Assembly (NCBI GenBank): GCA_905221615.1
Contig: CAJNDT010000935.1
Location: 1-64,000, forward strand
Source: Symbiodinium sp. CCMP2592
Taxonomy: Eukaryota > Sar > Dinophyceae > Suessiales > Symbiodiniaceae
Reading direction: 5' to 3'
Length of the DNA: 64,000 nt
Part shown: positions 53,801 through 62,414 of the stretch, piece after piece
Numbering within the stretch: the stretch's first letter is position 1
Layout: each line of letters starts with the position of its first letter
The notes under the pieces: generated by a model
Told to the model about the DNA's origin: nothing
Database searches by the model: none
The model's input: the letters and a program-made list of their open reading frames with translations, nothing else
Translations under genes and position numbers: made by a program

Positions 53801-53884
53801 GAAGACCACTCAGACCCGGATGAGCCACATCCGAACGTCTACGCTCGAGCCTATGATCCAAACCTGGATCCGAATCTGAGATAA
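47567..53884 (+). CDS. Second giant ORF: Tpt1-like, Cys-rich, EEP-like, membrane segment
   Basis: 2105-codon frame; the biological start is probably the ATG at 47022 in another frame. Recognisable parts: TKSRFVV, then NPCYIMHATDLQALSSILRH followed by GL (~169-191), RDTVQFST (~218), KALLLVFDANNV and AGMFATPEVVHARTLSAVF (~263-281), together resembling the C-terminal half of Tpt1/KptA; acidic Ser/Glu/Lys-rich linker (~330-690); eight-cysteine module Cys701-736 (C-x2-C-x7-C-x2-C-x4-C-x2-C-x10-C-x1-C); EEP-like region (~885-1255) with Glu938, His1139 and a GDLNN motif (Asp1173, Asn1175); transmembrane helix ~1530-1552; HTSRSEVYHLSDSC plus CKNC (Cys1624, Cys1639, Cys1642); Pro/Lys-rich stretch; coiled coil ~1890-1965. 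Not a normal copia gene. The domain names are motif-level inferences, and the usual Tpt1 RANQGHS motif was not found. Confidence 0.72.
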   Translation: MLPHSFQDQQSRKVVGTLNKTPSEPAPDLFSGQHNYLLDMSKLADAELAQYTPQEIALGVLLNTKSRFVVTMVYNQDGKAETTDAAVTIPPDANVLTMTKLFLSAVGGHGSRRTLPRAEEPDPEEERPRSHMTISDFMATGSNPVQSHAQRLSTNAPRPVGMEDFVRQNNPCYIMHATDLQALSSILRHGLVPSNLLSQVVTSPGLQALVNENSRSNRDTVQFSTLNLANPNPTLLRANKALLLVFDANNVVNEVTNMWQSQAGMFATPEVVHARTLSAVFAPSETLWVSSQYDELKSIGPWWADHCSEQMPSATYESKKWCSNYGQEIESTLRKMSRRNLPPEPPKARSSHKKSFSLPNTETDTAPNLEQTASAGEVPPKTETTAKEIHPRSKLARQAEADKDPDSLMGQLWNSDGTRSATEVLQITTGHKPPEPVQDTSANVVPPKEESSGTETEPEEPDPNQDCDEESDVESASSEKSEKSEKSSKSSSSSELRVDVNPSHKTNSAPAASEEKKESPTEEITEKLEKVKLDQPRPETEYVQSSDEEPRKPKSPKKEKEKFLVLFDPETETYYRVNRSKLNLEYEEPADEEDLVREHERISARIRENTKHRISKSPSNPAMQQEMQERIWVSRWNRKIRSPLMIKDSEAPDEEEWDRPRESASSSSAPPNKERFVGVRRTAMSLNQRIRMLPRPDNPLCDLCKQPTGYFCYSCGTIVCADCRLTPQGKQRMCECVLPIDCLETSKVRAGMTSEERQFLYEAILTHEDVDLAVQKINMYCEHARSLFEKDHPGVDPCSLDDIRNNPPNTYDSSTEAPTLEEYKSINKSHINIKDSRTSHPASFLSLTGYEDKLVLDAHYEIVRNRMAGVNEKREYIEGSNPDSVSLNLVVFNWGNMDRAPVPAGNPKKKLKPEKGFDYHPLIDMCFNNSAHITLVLEAGALASEYSIATMRQHEYRGMLIHSPPKEPEAPSMYIGVKGDPTTDIALVHHFYRHRTMKPKNGGPKKRLWACHGAVCRLTFGYHSTIPEAKEWVHPYSGQRMTRDEFMQIIGYDPLKGKNPDKDGPTDGSYLSPEACLTLSNLDPSPILCEWNGHVEGDEPPEEDFESYAEIFSQEASNDLDEMWCTKGPYKVITIAIVHFNSFMTHKEEQRRELVNAFLNEVLPFKPDVIAGDLNNIASRLTLKGGDVHPRNSLFSLYLEKKLAAFNKIAGRHSQVRHLCLNNSDQHRLARADRLPADPAKKVADLDCINSYILDWSKTPHTASPSPREVTPAAERTYWERISDMWQDTNNNRDIDIRLFVSVKQYYSTFSNLDLWLSPSDKDWHSPLGFTIQPILTKGKHNRSDAQVQKIADKRKAYKQRNAEYWGYNDSFVYSSGNSWYDKSQPSGSHHRYGRFWEWPQPERPSEPEGPPPRRNQESSSSSQQDLPRSRSRPQRTNIVDKLNMSLEELDGLEEEPSPTKSDIEEHERETSNLMSAQEDECSERAKALRTAATAAGLSGWFGHRNRGGANAESTKTDETSLPNSLTSEQDFSVFSIAWNVFLLLMGLHWMWKQITRPPIRCMERQQPKSKAAANQRVPFLEPEDEPQTREPLGPNRVNSGETTDLRPIWHTSRSEVYHLSDSCYQLKQARDVCKKVLCKNCLHAVQVAEIRRNDPFQRGDTRPRGTERDIERFQTYDDASNTPHMTQLFKDALHAQMAEEAMQITYTSIPKGSSAKARGTSALSSAASSSAPKAMPPGPNKANISPPPKSPPPKAKGTVPSDPPRPKGPTRRGGQNRRIQRKAAREAHNSGLCTYADAALDEANQGQAINVTCRNIVARHVSSIDATVEAAGQFTQRVLQHVETYDEEEPWSTEFLPVVEVLFRNLSGDETTVIHDNQTVTMPLAKYTDLLRIAQALRGSIQRDKEERKEHLDTIQDTLSRVEILLTALKDSRTVFNQLVHSSLEIERRNNNLKNVLETLFDDQSSEEDQSESDNEEVLTPSAPQYWNSLYAHALSPSGDESERSWASSDGQLERRRAERAKAKQPQPAKAKATPASSQAAPKAEPKAITSNHGYDTADAAFTRAENRLLGIFSSSEEDHSDPDEPHPNVYARAYDPNLDPNLR

Positions 53885-54170
53885 GAAAATTCTCAGAGTT
53901 TCACAACAGTGACTCACAAAGCTCTAACAAGAGCAAGGTGAAAGGCTGCATAATTCGATGTAGAAAACATCACCAGACATGATCTTGTACAGATGATCTC
54001 TCTGACCAACATGCATGAGTGTGTGTGCAAAATGAGTGGAGTGTCCTCAGCAGTGTACTTCAGTGCTATACCTAGCATAAATAATATGCTGTTTTTATCA
54101 TGAGTCCAAACTCCGCAACTGTGACAGTGGGCATAATAGTATATGTGTGAATGTGCGGCCATGCTTCCGG
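53885..54170. other. 3' untranslated region of the second ORF
   Basis: From the TAA of the second ORF to the purine-rich motif. No gene. Contains an AATAATATG stretch near 54081 but no clear polyadenylation signal. Confidence 0.5.
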
Positions 54171-54190
54171 TAAAAGAAAATTAGTGTCTG
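54171..54190 (+). promoter_or_regulatory. Polypurine tract candidate before the 3' LTR
   Basis: TAAAAGAAAATTAGTGTCTG, ending two bases before the LTR start TGAAAC. The purine run AAAAGAAAA is 12 bases from the LTR, not adjacent as in most elements, so its role as plus-strand primer is uncertain. Confidence 0.5.
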
Positions 54191-54192
54191 TT

Positions 54193-54440
54193 TGAAACCA
54201 TAAACCTCTAAAGGGGTAGCTCTAACAGGTACCTACAGCAATGGCTGCATGCTCATACATATACATTCCGCTGCCCATTGGCTCACAGTGGTTTTACCAT
54301 ATTGAGACAAGACAAGCTCTCCTTGCGTAGCAAGACAAAACAACTACTGTCCGTGTGCAGGGCGCTGCCCTTTGATCCTTAGGGAATAACTGGTCATACA
54401 CCTCCTTACAAGGAGTATCCCTTGGGGGTGTATCGGCACA
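54193..54440 (+). repeat. 3' LTR
   Basis: 248 bp, TGAAACC...GGCACA, identical to the 5' LTR except at 54236 and 54407. Followed directly by GGGGG. Confidence 0.95.
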
Positions 54441-54500
54441 GGGGGAGGGGGGGGGGGGAGGGGGGGGGGGGAGGGGGGAGGGGGGAGGGGGGGGTGGGGA
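54441..54500 (+). repeat. G-rich tract at the insertion site
   Basis: Long G runs broken by single A residues (GGGGGAGGGG pattern), ending GGGGTGGGG. Together with the 11-G run before the 5' LTR this is the tract into which the retrotransposon inserted. Potential G-quadruplex sequence. Confidence 0.85.
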
Positions 54501-56060
54501 ATAGAGGAATTTGTAGGAACCTCTGACCGCTTCGGCCGGGGCCGAGGCGAATTTTTCGGAAACTCCCATATAGTAGGTATATGAGGATCCCGGTCAATCT
54601 TAGGTTATATGGTAAATCCTTGAAGGAAGAACCCATCCTCCGCACGTTTGAGACCTGGCTTTGTATGACCTCGCTGGACTGTCAAGAGAACAGAACACGC
54701 TGCTGGCACACCTCGAGCTGCTGTTCGTGCTACCGACTTTATCTATGTAGAAACGGTATACAGGCAGACAGGTAGACAAAAAGATAGACAGACCGACCGA
54801 GTAGAAGGATTCACGGCCTCGAACCTTCTCAACCCTACTCCTGAAACCGCAAGCACTACACCCAAAGCGCCCAACGCGAAACCCCTATGTAAACCATAAG
54901 CGTCCTGAGTCTAACCTAGAACCCCCCAACTACCCTTTGTTGTAGCCCCAATTGGGAAATATTAGAGCCCTTTAAAGGGTACTTGGGGGTCCTGGAAAAC
55001 CCGACCCTTCCTAAAACTACACTAAAGTTTCAGCTCGGGGCCGTACGACCTCGCTTTCTCAGCTGGCTCCGCCGTCGGGGAAGTCTCCTCTCCAAGTCTC
55101 TATGGGTACTGTAGGGCCTTAAAAACTAGAACAGGGTCCCTTTATGTCCCTTTAAAGGGGTCTATAATAAGGATTTACTATAGAGGCCTTAATAAATACC
55201 TACACTATGTTGGGGGTTCCTTATTATCAATATATATGTGTAGGTTCCCATATTATGGCCATATAGAATACATCTAGCATAGCATAGCGTGGTTCGATGC
55301 AGTAATAGAACCTCCTCAACAGTACATGTCATTTAGCCCACTTCATGGTGGTACATGATACTCATATTACATGATGCAGCACTACGAGACACTATCCCAC
55401 GCAATGTTAATAGTTGGGCTGATATTGCGCGACATTGCCATACGTCGTACAACACAATCTACGGTAGTTTTAGTACCAGCATAACACAGTGGAGCAATAT
55501 GTTGTCATTAAAACCCGATACGGTATGATACTGTATACCATAGTAGACGTACCTTAACCTGATGCAACAGAATATCATGGTTCACAGCACATAGTTCCCT
55601 TTAGCAAGACAAACCAGATTGAGTGATTGAGCTTCCTGAGATAGGAACAAAACACAAACACAATACCTTACACACAAACACACGTTGTCAAAGTGCAACA
55701 AGATGAGATGAGCATTACTATATCATACGCTGATATTCGATGTCATGCTAAATATTTCGCAGGCTATACTACTGTGTAGTATAATTTAGCGAAGCGGAAA
55801 CAACAAACTACATTTTCAATGTAGTATACTATAATACACTGTTCTGTAGTGTGCTTTTCCATGCCAAACAGCGAGATGTGATGTCAAGCTGCACTATAGC
55901 ATAGCACCGTACAGCATGCCAACTTACAGTATAGCTGCTAAAGTACAATTTTACACTATAACTGCTACAGTATCATGCAGTCGAGTTTTCCGTAAGGAAG
56001 AGAGTGTAGTTCTGAGAGCATAACAGACTACACATGAACATGTTGAACATCGTGTCATAT
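54501..56060. other. Gene-free stretch, AT-rich degenerate repeats
   Basis: The right end of a TTTCCGAAAATAGGGG-family element lies at 54548-54572. A diverged GGGGCCTTAATAATTA-family element starts at about 55178. From 55260 to 56060 there is sequence rich in CATAGCATA/TAGTATACTA-type words without clear periodicity. No gene. Confidence 0.5.
55178..55262. mobile_element. Diverged GGGGCCTTAATAATTA-family element
   Basis: Left end CTATAGAGGCCTTAATAAAT and interior TGGGGGTTCCTTATTATCAA match the family. The right end is eroded (CCCATATTATGGCCATATA), so boundaries are approximate. Confidence 0.42.
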
Positions 56061-57219
56061 GGCAAGTACAAGCCAATATGACGTGTCAGTACCTCTTATA
56101 CCCCGACATTATGGACTACATTATGCTGTATTCTATTCGACTGTACTGCTTGGTGTCATGCTGCATGTTTCCGTTTCTGCATTATCTGGTCTCATTTTGT
56201 TACCTCACCATATCAAAATCTTTAGCCGTCGTTGCATTTATGATGGTTGCGGCATCCTTATCTCTGACCCTTTCTCTTGGCACTTTAGATATCTGTCTAT
56301 CTCTATGCCTAGGACCCAGATGTATCGTTACTCTTTGTGCTATCACTCTGCAATTACATCTTGTTCCTTTCGGATGATATACTGCATTGTATCTTGTTAT
56401 GTTCTACAAGTATATCACACTTACTTCACATCACATCATACTATGTACTACTTGTATGACAGAGTAGCCTACTGGCCTACTGGCCTAAAACCCTAGCCCC
56501 GAAACCGTGCTCTCATCTCCGACTGGTTCTAGGTTTAGGGCGTGGGGTTTAGGGTTTCGGGTATCGGCGTTTCGGGTTTGGGGTTTTGGGTTAATTTAGA
56601 GATTTTGGCCAACATCTCCAAAATCCGAACCCATACATTCCAAAGCTCAGACTCGGACATGTGAAAGCCCTGAATCCTACACTTCTACCCTAGTTAAAAC
56701 CTTATCCCATGGTTTAGCGGTTTTTCGGATTTTGGGTTTTAGGGATCTACTCTTGAGGACCCCCCCGAATGGTCAGAATCCTCCTGTCCAGCTTCGGCAA
56801 TGGGCGCGCGCACGGATTGCAGCGTGGTTTTTTCTACAGCTCCGAAAAGACACGCCTGCGATTTTGGGGTTCTTGTTAATGGGTTTACTTCAAGTTGCCA
56901 TAATAAGGAAACCATGTTGTTGCGGTAGATTTCTATCATAGCAACTTAACTTAAAGTCTTTAACAATAACCCAGCTTTCCGAGCCGATGCCCGAAATCCC
57001 TTAATTAATCCGGAAACTTGGCCCAAATCCTAAACCGAAGCCCCACGAAAAACCCGATTCCACACCCTACAGTAGCTATTTTAGAGTTTAGGGCTCTTGC
57101 ACCAAGACCGGACCGCAAGGGTGCAGAAGGATTCCATATGCTATCAGTCTCTAAAGGTCTAAAACTTACAGAATATTTGTCTGGGTTCTACCAGTGTTCT
57201 ATAGGGGTGGGATATACGT

Positions 57220-57225
<6 letters not shown>
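56061..57225. other. Gene-free stretch
   Basis: The open frame 56059-56496 (+) is Tyr/Ser/Leu-rich with no motif, embedded in the AT-rich repeat region, and is not called. Degenerate GGGTTTAGGG words lie at 56520-56600. Confidence 0.45.
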
Positions 57226-57250
<25 letters not shown>

Positions 57251-57435
57251 CATTTATGTACGCATGTACATCTTTCTGTGATGACCATTTGCGTGTACAT
57301 GCTAAGCCACCGTCCGTTTGGAACAAGTTCCAACACAAAACATCGCAAAACCTTATGTGTGGAAACACAGGGGCCCCACAGTGTTCCTTTCTGTATATGT
57401 ACGTATATATATATATATATATATATATATGGTCG
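57226..57435. repeat. (TA)n tracts
   Basis: TATATA tracts at about 57232-57252 and 57403-57431. The second runs straight into GGTCGCCCCCCCCGCTGACA, which recurs inverted at 59672-59712. Confidence 0.8.
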
Positions 57436-57477
57436 CCCCCCCCGCTGACAGACCATGCCCTTCCAACTCACACGTAG
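57436..57477. repeat. GACAGACCATG junction repeat
   Basis: CGCTGACAGACCATGCCCTT next to a (TA)n tract. The reverse complement AAGGCCATGGTCTGTCAACG stands at 59676-59696 next to another TA tract. Confidence 0.55.
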
Positions 57478-57935
57478 CGCGTGGTCTGTCATGGGGGAGG
57501 GGGCACTCAGCCCTCAAAAACTCAATTCCAAAATTTTCAAAATTCTCTCCCCCAATTTTCCGGATTTCCGAAATTTCCCAAATTTCCAAAATATCCAAAG
57601 TTTCCAAAAATTCCAAAATTTCCAAAAATTGTAAATTTTCCAAAATTTCTAATATTTGCCAAAAAGAATTTTGAAATTGACCAATTTTCCAAAGTTTCCC
57701 AAAAGTCCGCACTTATGTTTTGAAAAAACCCTGTCCAGTAGGTCGGGCCGTTTTGGAAATTTTGGAAATTGTGGAAATTTTGGGATTTTTCTAATTTTTT
57801 GAATTTTTGTAAATTTTGGAACTTTGGAAATTTTTGAAATTTCGGAAACTTTGGAAATTTTGGAATTTCTGGACCTCTTGGAATTGATTCTGAGGAAGGC
57901 TGATTGTGACCCATCCGATGACAGACCATGCACTA
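57478..57935. repeat. Palindromic TTTCCAAA element
   Basis: The left half is built from TTTCCAAAATTTCC words, the right half from their complement TTTTGGAAATTTTGG, centred near 57710. The ends pair as well: GCGTGGTCTGTCATGGGGGA at the left and TCCGATGACAGACCATGCAC at the right, with CTCAGCC/GGCTGA words further in. The element could form one ~450 bp imperfect hairpin. Overlapping open frames are Phe/Lys/Ile/Ser-rich artefacts. Confidence 0.78.
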
Positions 57936-59480
57936 CGACTTACTTGCAAAGGCAAGGGCTGTCAATACTCATGCCCATATTTAGACGAATATCTCTCTAT
58001 TTATCTATCTATCGATATATACATGTATGTGTTGATTCCCCTACATATAGTATTGCCATTGCTAATACTGACTTTGATCATTTGTTGAATGCTCAAGCTA
58101 ATACCAGCATTACTACTGATATCACACTTCTATAAAGCCTAGTACGAATATGCATAACACAAATACTAATATTGATTTATATTGCTCGCAGTACTCCTAC
58201 GCATATCAATAATCATATTCATATTGGAATAGTGTATATTTCTTCCAATACTAACACACACCTGTATGTAGTAATGTACATAAATATGCAAACCACTATT
58301 TTAACATACAAATCCTTTAACTCACTCATGTATTCAACTGTTAGCATTTTCACGTGATCAAGAGTAATACTAATGCAAACATTCTTGCGAATGCAGACCA
58401 TCAATAATATTATAGTACTAATGCTATCACTACTGCTAATACTTAACACAATATTTATACTTACATCAATATTTACATAGCTATTGATACTCCTACGAAT
58501 ACAAATACGTAAACTCTTGTGCGTTAACAATAGTGCTATCACCAACACTAATCCGGACTTTGATAATCTGCTGAATATTCAAGAATGCCACTAGTATTAC
58601 CAGCATGAACACTCATAGTATGGCTAATACGAGTATAGCTAGTCTTAATTCTAATAATATTGACATTAATACTCCTACGGATACCAATAGTATATTCATA
58701 TTGATATGAAAACTAATATCATTACTGATAGACACCTGCATATACTAATGTACATAGAATGCATGCCACTATCTTAAGATACAGATATATACATTAGTGC
58801 ATTCATGTATAATGCTTTGGCATAGGCATATACCCATATACCAATGTAACAATATACTTCTCGTTGTTGTATGAACATACTATACTAATATGTGAGTATA
58901 CTAATATACGACTACTGCAATATGCAAGAATACCGACATGACAAGTTCGTATACGAATATGCCAACATACTGATATACTTAAACATGATTAGACAATACA
59001 TGAATATAGTACACATACTAGTATACTAATATGCTAACGTACGAATATGTTGGTATGTTAATATACTAGTAAACTAATACACCAATATACTCGTGTATTC
59101 ATGCACCAGTTGTACTAACATGTAAAGTATACTAGTATACAAGTATGCAAATATTTTACTGTTCGAATACATTCATGTGTTGATATACTAATCTGCTAAT
59201 ATACGAGACTATCAATATACTAACATATCAAAACTACCTAGTTCTAGTATTGATACTATAATACTAGCACTTCTGCGAATATAAGCTGCTATTAAACCCA
59301 GCATTAAGACTGATACTGATACTACTCGTCGCAGTGGTGCTGTATTATTGACATTGACACGTACTGGCACTAGCGCTAACTCTAACACGAACATGAGCAC
59401 TAACACTAATTTATAGTTGGCAATATTGATATGTATACTTACAGCAAACAATAGTGCTAATATTAACAATAATACTCACC
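57936..59480. repeat. AT-rich degenerate ACTAATAC/TATACTAATA region
   Basis: Short TATCTATC runs near 57990-58010, then ~1.4 kb dominated by words such as ACTAATACTAAT, ATACTAATATAC and CGAATATGC at irregular spacing. It reads like an old, decayed simple repeat. No gene supported. Confidence 0.6.
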
Positions 59481-59671
59481 CTAATACCGATACCACCACA
59501 AAACTAGTACGTAACTCATGTGCCACACGTCTGGTGCATGCGTCCTCAGTACATGGCATGTCAAAGTATACGTTGTATATCTACTTAAAGGTCTTACTTT
59601 ACAGATTATCGCCGGGTGTGGTGTGTTTAGATACAATATCTCAGCCGAGTCACCTGCCAAGAGTACAGTGT

Positions 59672-59768
59672 CACAAGGCCATGGTCTGTCAACGGGGGGG
59701 GGGGGCGAGCATATACATATATATATATATATATATATACATATGTATATATACATATGTATATATAC

Positions 59769-59807
<39 letters not shown>

Positions 59808-59866
59808 TATGTATACATATGTATGTATGCAAGTATGTATGTATGTGTGTATATATATATATAGGG
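59672..59866. repeat. CATGGTCTGTCA-G tract-(TA)n composite
   Basis: GGCCATGGTCTGTCAACG, 12 or so G, GCGAGCATATACA, then ~155 bp of TATA with periodic TACATATGTATA blocks. It is the inverted counterpart of the arrangement at 57403-57465. Confidence 0.75.
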
Positions 59867-61334
59867 GGATCATATCTACAAGGGCCTTTTTGCTGGTTTC
59901 GCAAGGATCCATATTGCGATTGATAAGAGCTTTAGAGCGGTGCCTCGCCTTAGTATTTCCATGCCTCGCCCTAGGGCTCTGAGGACTCATACTTTCAGGC
60001 TTTCCTGTCTAAAGACCACAACTTCTGGGGCTTGTGAGCTATCTTGAGCCCCATGGTCAGGGTATAGATTTATGGCCCCAGGGTTTGAGGATTTCGGGTT
60101 TTGCGGGTAGATTTATGGTTTTAGGGCTCAGGGTATAGGTCCATCAGGACCCGAATACTCTTCCGATTATTAATCTCGCCTGCACCCTGAGTCGCAAGCT
60201 TGCCCTTATCCCGAATCTGAATCCGCAAATTTCAATGCTAAGCTGTCAGTTCAATACTCAACCAAATCCCGGACCCTGCGCCCTTATTCAAGTTCATAGC
60301 CTTGAAAAGCACGATATCGGAAACCCTGCAGAAACTTTAGCTCGCAAAGGGATTTCAAGCTCTTTGCAAGGACAACTTGACATACACTGCTGAACATCGG
60401 GTGTACCAGACACACTAAATCGCCTAAACCCTGAGCCCTGGACACCCGAACTCCCAAAAAACCGAGACCACTTATAACAAACAAGAACGACGAAACCTAA
60501 ACCCCTAAACACCAAGCCCGTCAGCGAGTTTAGGCGCCGACATAATTGCCAACAGTATTTTGGTGTGCCTTAATTATTGAGGCCCCATATATAAAACCCT
60601 GGTAAAGGCCTTGTAGGTTTCTCGGAACCCCTATCTACTTATTAAGGCCCCTACATGGATGGGGTCGGCTACAGGTTTGGTGGCAACGATCTCCCAAGCT
60701 GGTCGCTCAGCGCCGGCTGCCGCACGGCCTTTCAAACGTCGAGCCACTTTAGGCGGCTCGGAGTTAGGGGTTTAGGGTTTGGGTGTTTGGGGGCTTGGGG
60801 TCTGGGGTTAAGGGGTTGGGGTTTGGGGGGTTTAGTGTTGTAGTGGCTTGGGGCTTTGGGAGTTTTTCTTGCGATTCAGATACAACTTCGCGTCCCCATG
60901 ACAAGAATGCCCTGGTTTAAAGTTTAGTTTGGGGTCATACGTTTATGGTATAGGTTGACCCGAACCCTATACACCCCAAGCCCTCAAAACCCTAAATCCC
61001 GAAAATCCTAAACCCCAAGCCCTTGACAAAGCCCCGAAGCCCTAAACCCCAAGACTCTAAGCCCCACAGTCGGAACCCTATAAACCACCAAACCCTAAAA
61101 CTCTAGATCCCAACAATTCTAGACTCCTAAGCACTAAAACACCCAAACCGAAACCCTATGTGGAGAACGACCCGCTTGGAGGCCCACGAACTGCCAAGAG
61201 AGCAGTGCCAGCGCTTGTGGTGGTTCCAGTGGAGAGTTCCATGGAGGTTGCGAGGGTTTAGGGTTGAGAGTTTAGGGTTCAGGGTTTTAGGGTTTAGGAT
61301 GGGTGTAAGTGTAAGGCTAAGGTGACCTCATACT
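59867..61334. other. Gene-free stretch
   Basis: Possible diverged GGGGCCTTAATAATTA-family sequence at about 60548-60656 (ending TATTAAGGCCCCTACATG). Strongly telomere-like GGGTTTAGGG/CCCTAAACC words at 60770-61310. No gene. Confidence 0.5.
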
Positions 61335-61386
61335 GAGGGTCCATGCGCCCCAAGTACCCAAATACTGTTTGTGTACATGGACCCTC
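61335..61386. mobile_element. Short GGGTCCATG-family inverted repeat
   Basis: GAGGGTCCATGCGCCCCAAG and GTTTGTGTACATGGACCCTC pair to form a compact ~52 bp hairpin of the family seen at 8894-8994. Confidence 0.5.
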
Positions 61387-62307
61387 GGGAGAAGGGTTTA
61401 GGATAGGCCGTAGGGTGCCACAGGTATTTGGGTTTAGTACGGTCGGGGTTTGGGATTAGGGTATTCATGGTGTAATGTTCTGGGTGTGGGCTTTCAGGTT
61501 TAGGGTATTTAGGGTGCCAGGTCTTGGGTGTAGGCAACAGATCATACAGTTTGGAACATCGGCACATGTCGTCAGTTGTTCTTCAGTATTGGGATCGGTC
61601 CATCAAAGAGGCCCTTCACGAGATGGAGCTTCCCTCCAGGCCACAAACCTGAAGCCTACATCCTAAGTTCGGATCTTGGCTCATCCCCTAGTCATAGTCC
61701 CTCCTTTGTCTTTGAGTTTTTGGGTTCAGGATCAAGTTGTTCTGCTACACGGCTGAATCTTTCAACAAACAGCAGTTCTTGACCCTAAGTGTGAGTCATA
61801 GTGTGCAAGATACTTGTCTTACCCAGCAAGATGTTGGCGACAACAGTGATAAGACTGCGGACCCGCAACCACCAAAACAGCAGTCTTAATATGATGTTGA
61901 GAAGTAATACCGACAAGAATATCAACACCAAGTATCCTCCCTAATGTTGAGAAAAGGCGGAAATGTTCGCATTCGGCTCAGCTGCCCTGACCGCCCCCAA
62001 ACCCTACAACCGCTTGGTTAAGAACGTGCCAGGTACAGATCCGCAGTTCAAGATTTTTTCGGAGATCGTACTAGGCGCGCATGTATTACAGGGCAGGGCT
62101 CTTTAGGGCTCCTGATTACCGTCATACATATTCTACGATATACCCCAACCCTAAACCCTAAAGCCTTAAACCCCAGCCTTAACCTGTAAGGCCTCTATAA
62201 CGGAGCGGGGTCCTGTCCTTAGTGGTGTTGTTATGCCCGCGACTAGGAAAAGGAGCCAGAGCGTGGGGCCCTTGCATGCGCGTGTGAAGTGAGGCTCAAC
62301 AGCAGAA
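61387..62307. other. Gene-free stretch
   Basis: TTTAGGG-like words at about 61395-61530 and near 62150. Otherwise nothing recognisable. Short frames at 61475-61782 are not called. Confidence 0.45.
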
Positions 62308-62414
62308 TACTATAGGGGCCTGAATATTAGAAAAGGGTTTTGAGACTCATTATGCTGTATTTCCCATAAGGAACCCCCCAAAATAGTATTGGTTATTATT
62401 TTGGCCCCTATATT
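62308..62414. mobile_element. MITE-like element, GGGGCCTTAATAATTA family
   Basis: ACTATAGGGGCCTGAATATT at the left, TTATTATTTTGGCCCCTATA at the right. The interior is inverted relative to other copies (AAGGAACCCCCCAAAATAGT). Confidence 0.6.

Larger units (their letters stand above)
38575..54440 (+). mobile_element. 15.9 kb Ty1/copia-type LTR retrotransposon with a second giant ORF
   Basis: Complete LTR retrotransposon: 5' LTR 38575-38822, primer-binding site 38829-38844, Gag-Pol ORF 38925-46169 with RNase H one frame over to 46798, a second coding region 47022-53884, purine-rich motif 54171-54190 and 3' LTR 54193-54440. Integrase precedes reverse transcriptase, the Ty1/copia order. The two LTRs differ at 2 of 248 positions, so insertion is recent or the LTRs have been homogenised. 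GGGGG flanks both ends, consistent with a 5 bp target duplication in a G tract. It is about three times the length of a usual copia element because of a methyltransferase-like insert in Pol and the ~6.9 kb second coding region. Confidence 0.92.

Noticed and set aside
56059..56496. 145-codon frame resembling a membrane protein
   Set aside because: Hydrophobic only because the region is T/A-rich; no motif, overlapped by another equally open phase, embedded in degenerate repeats.
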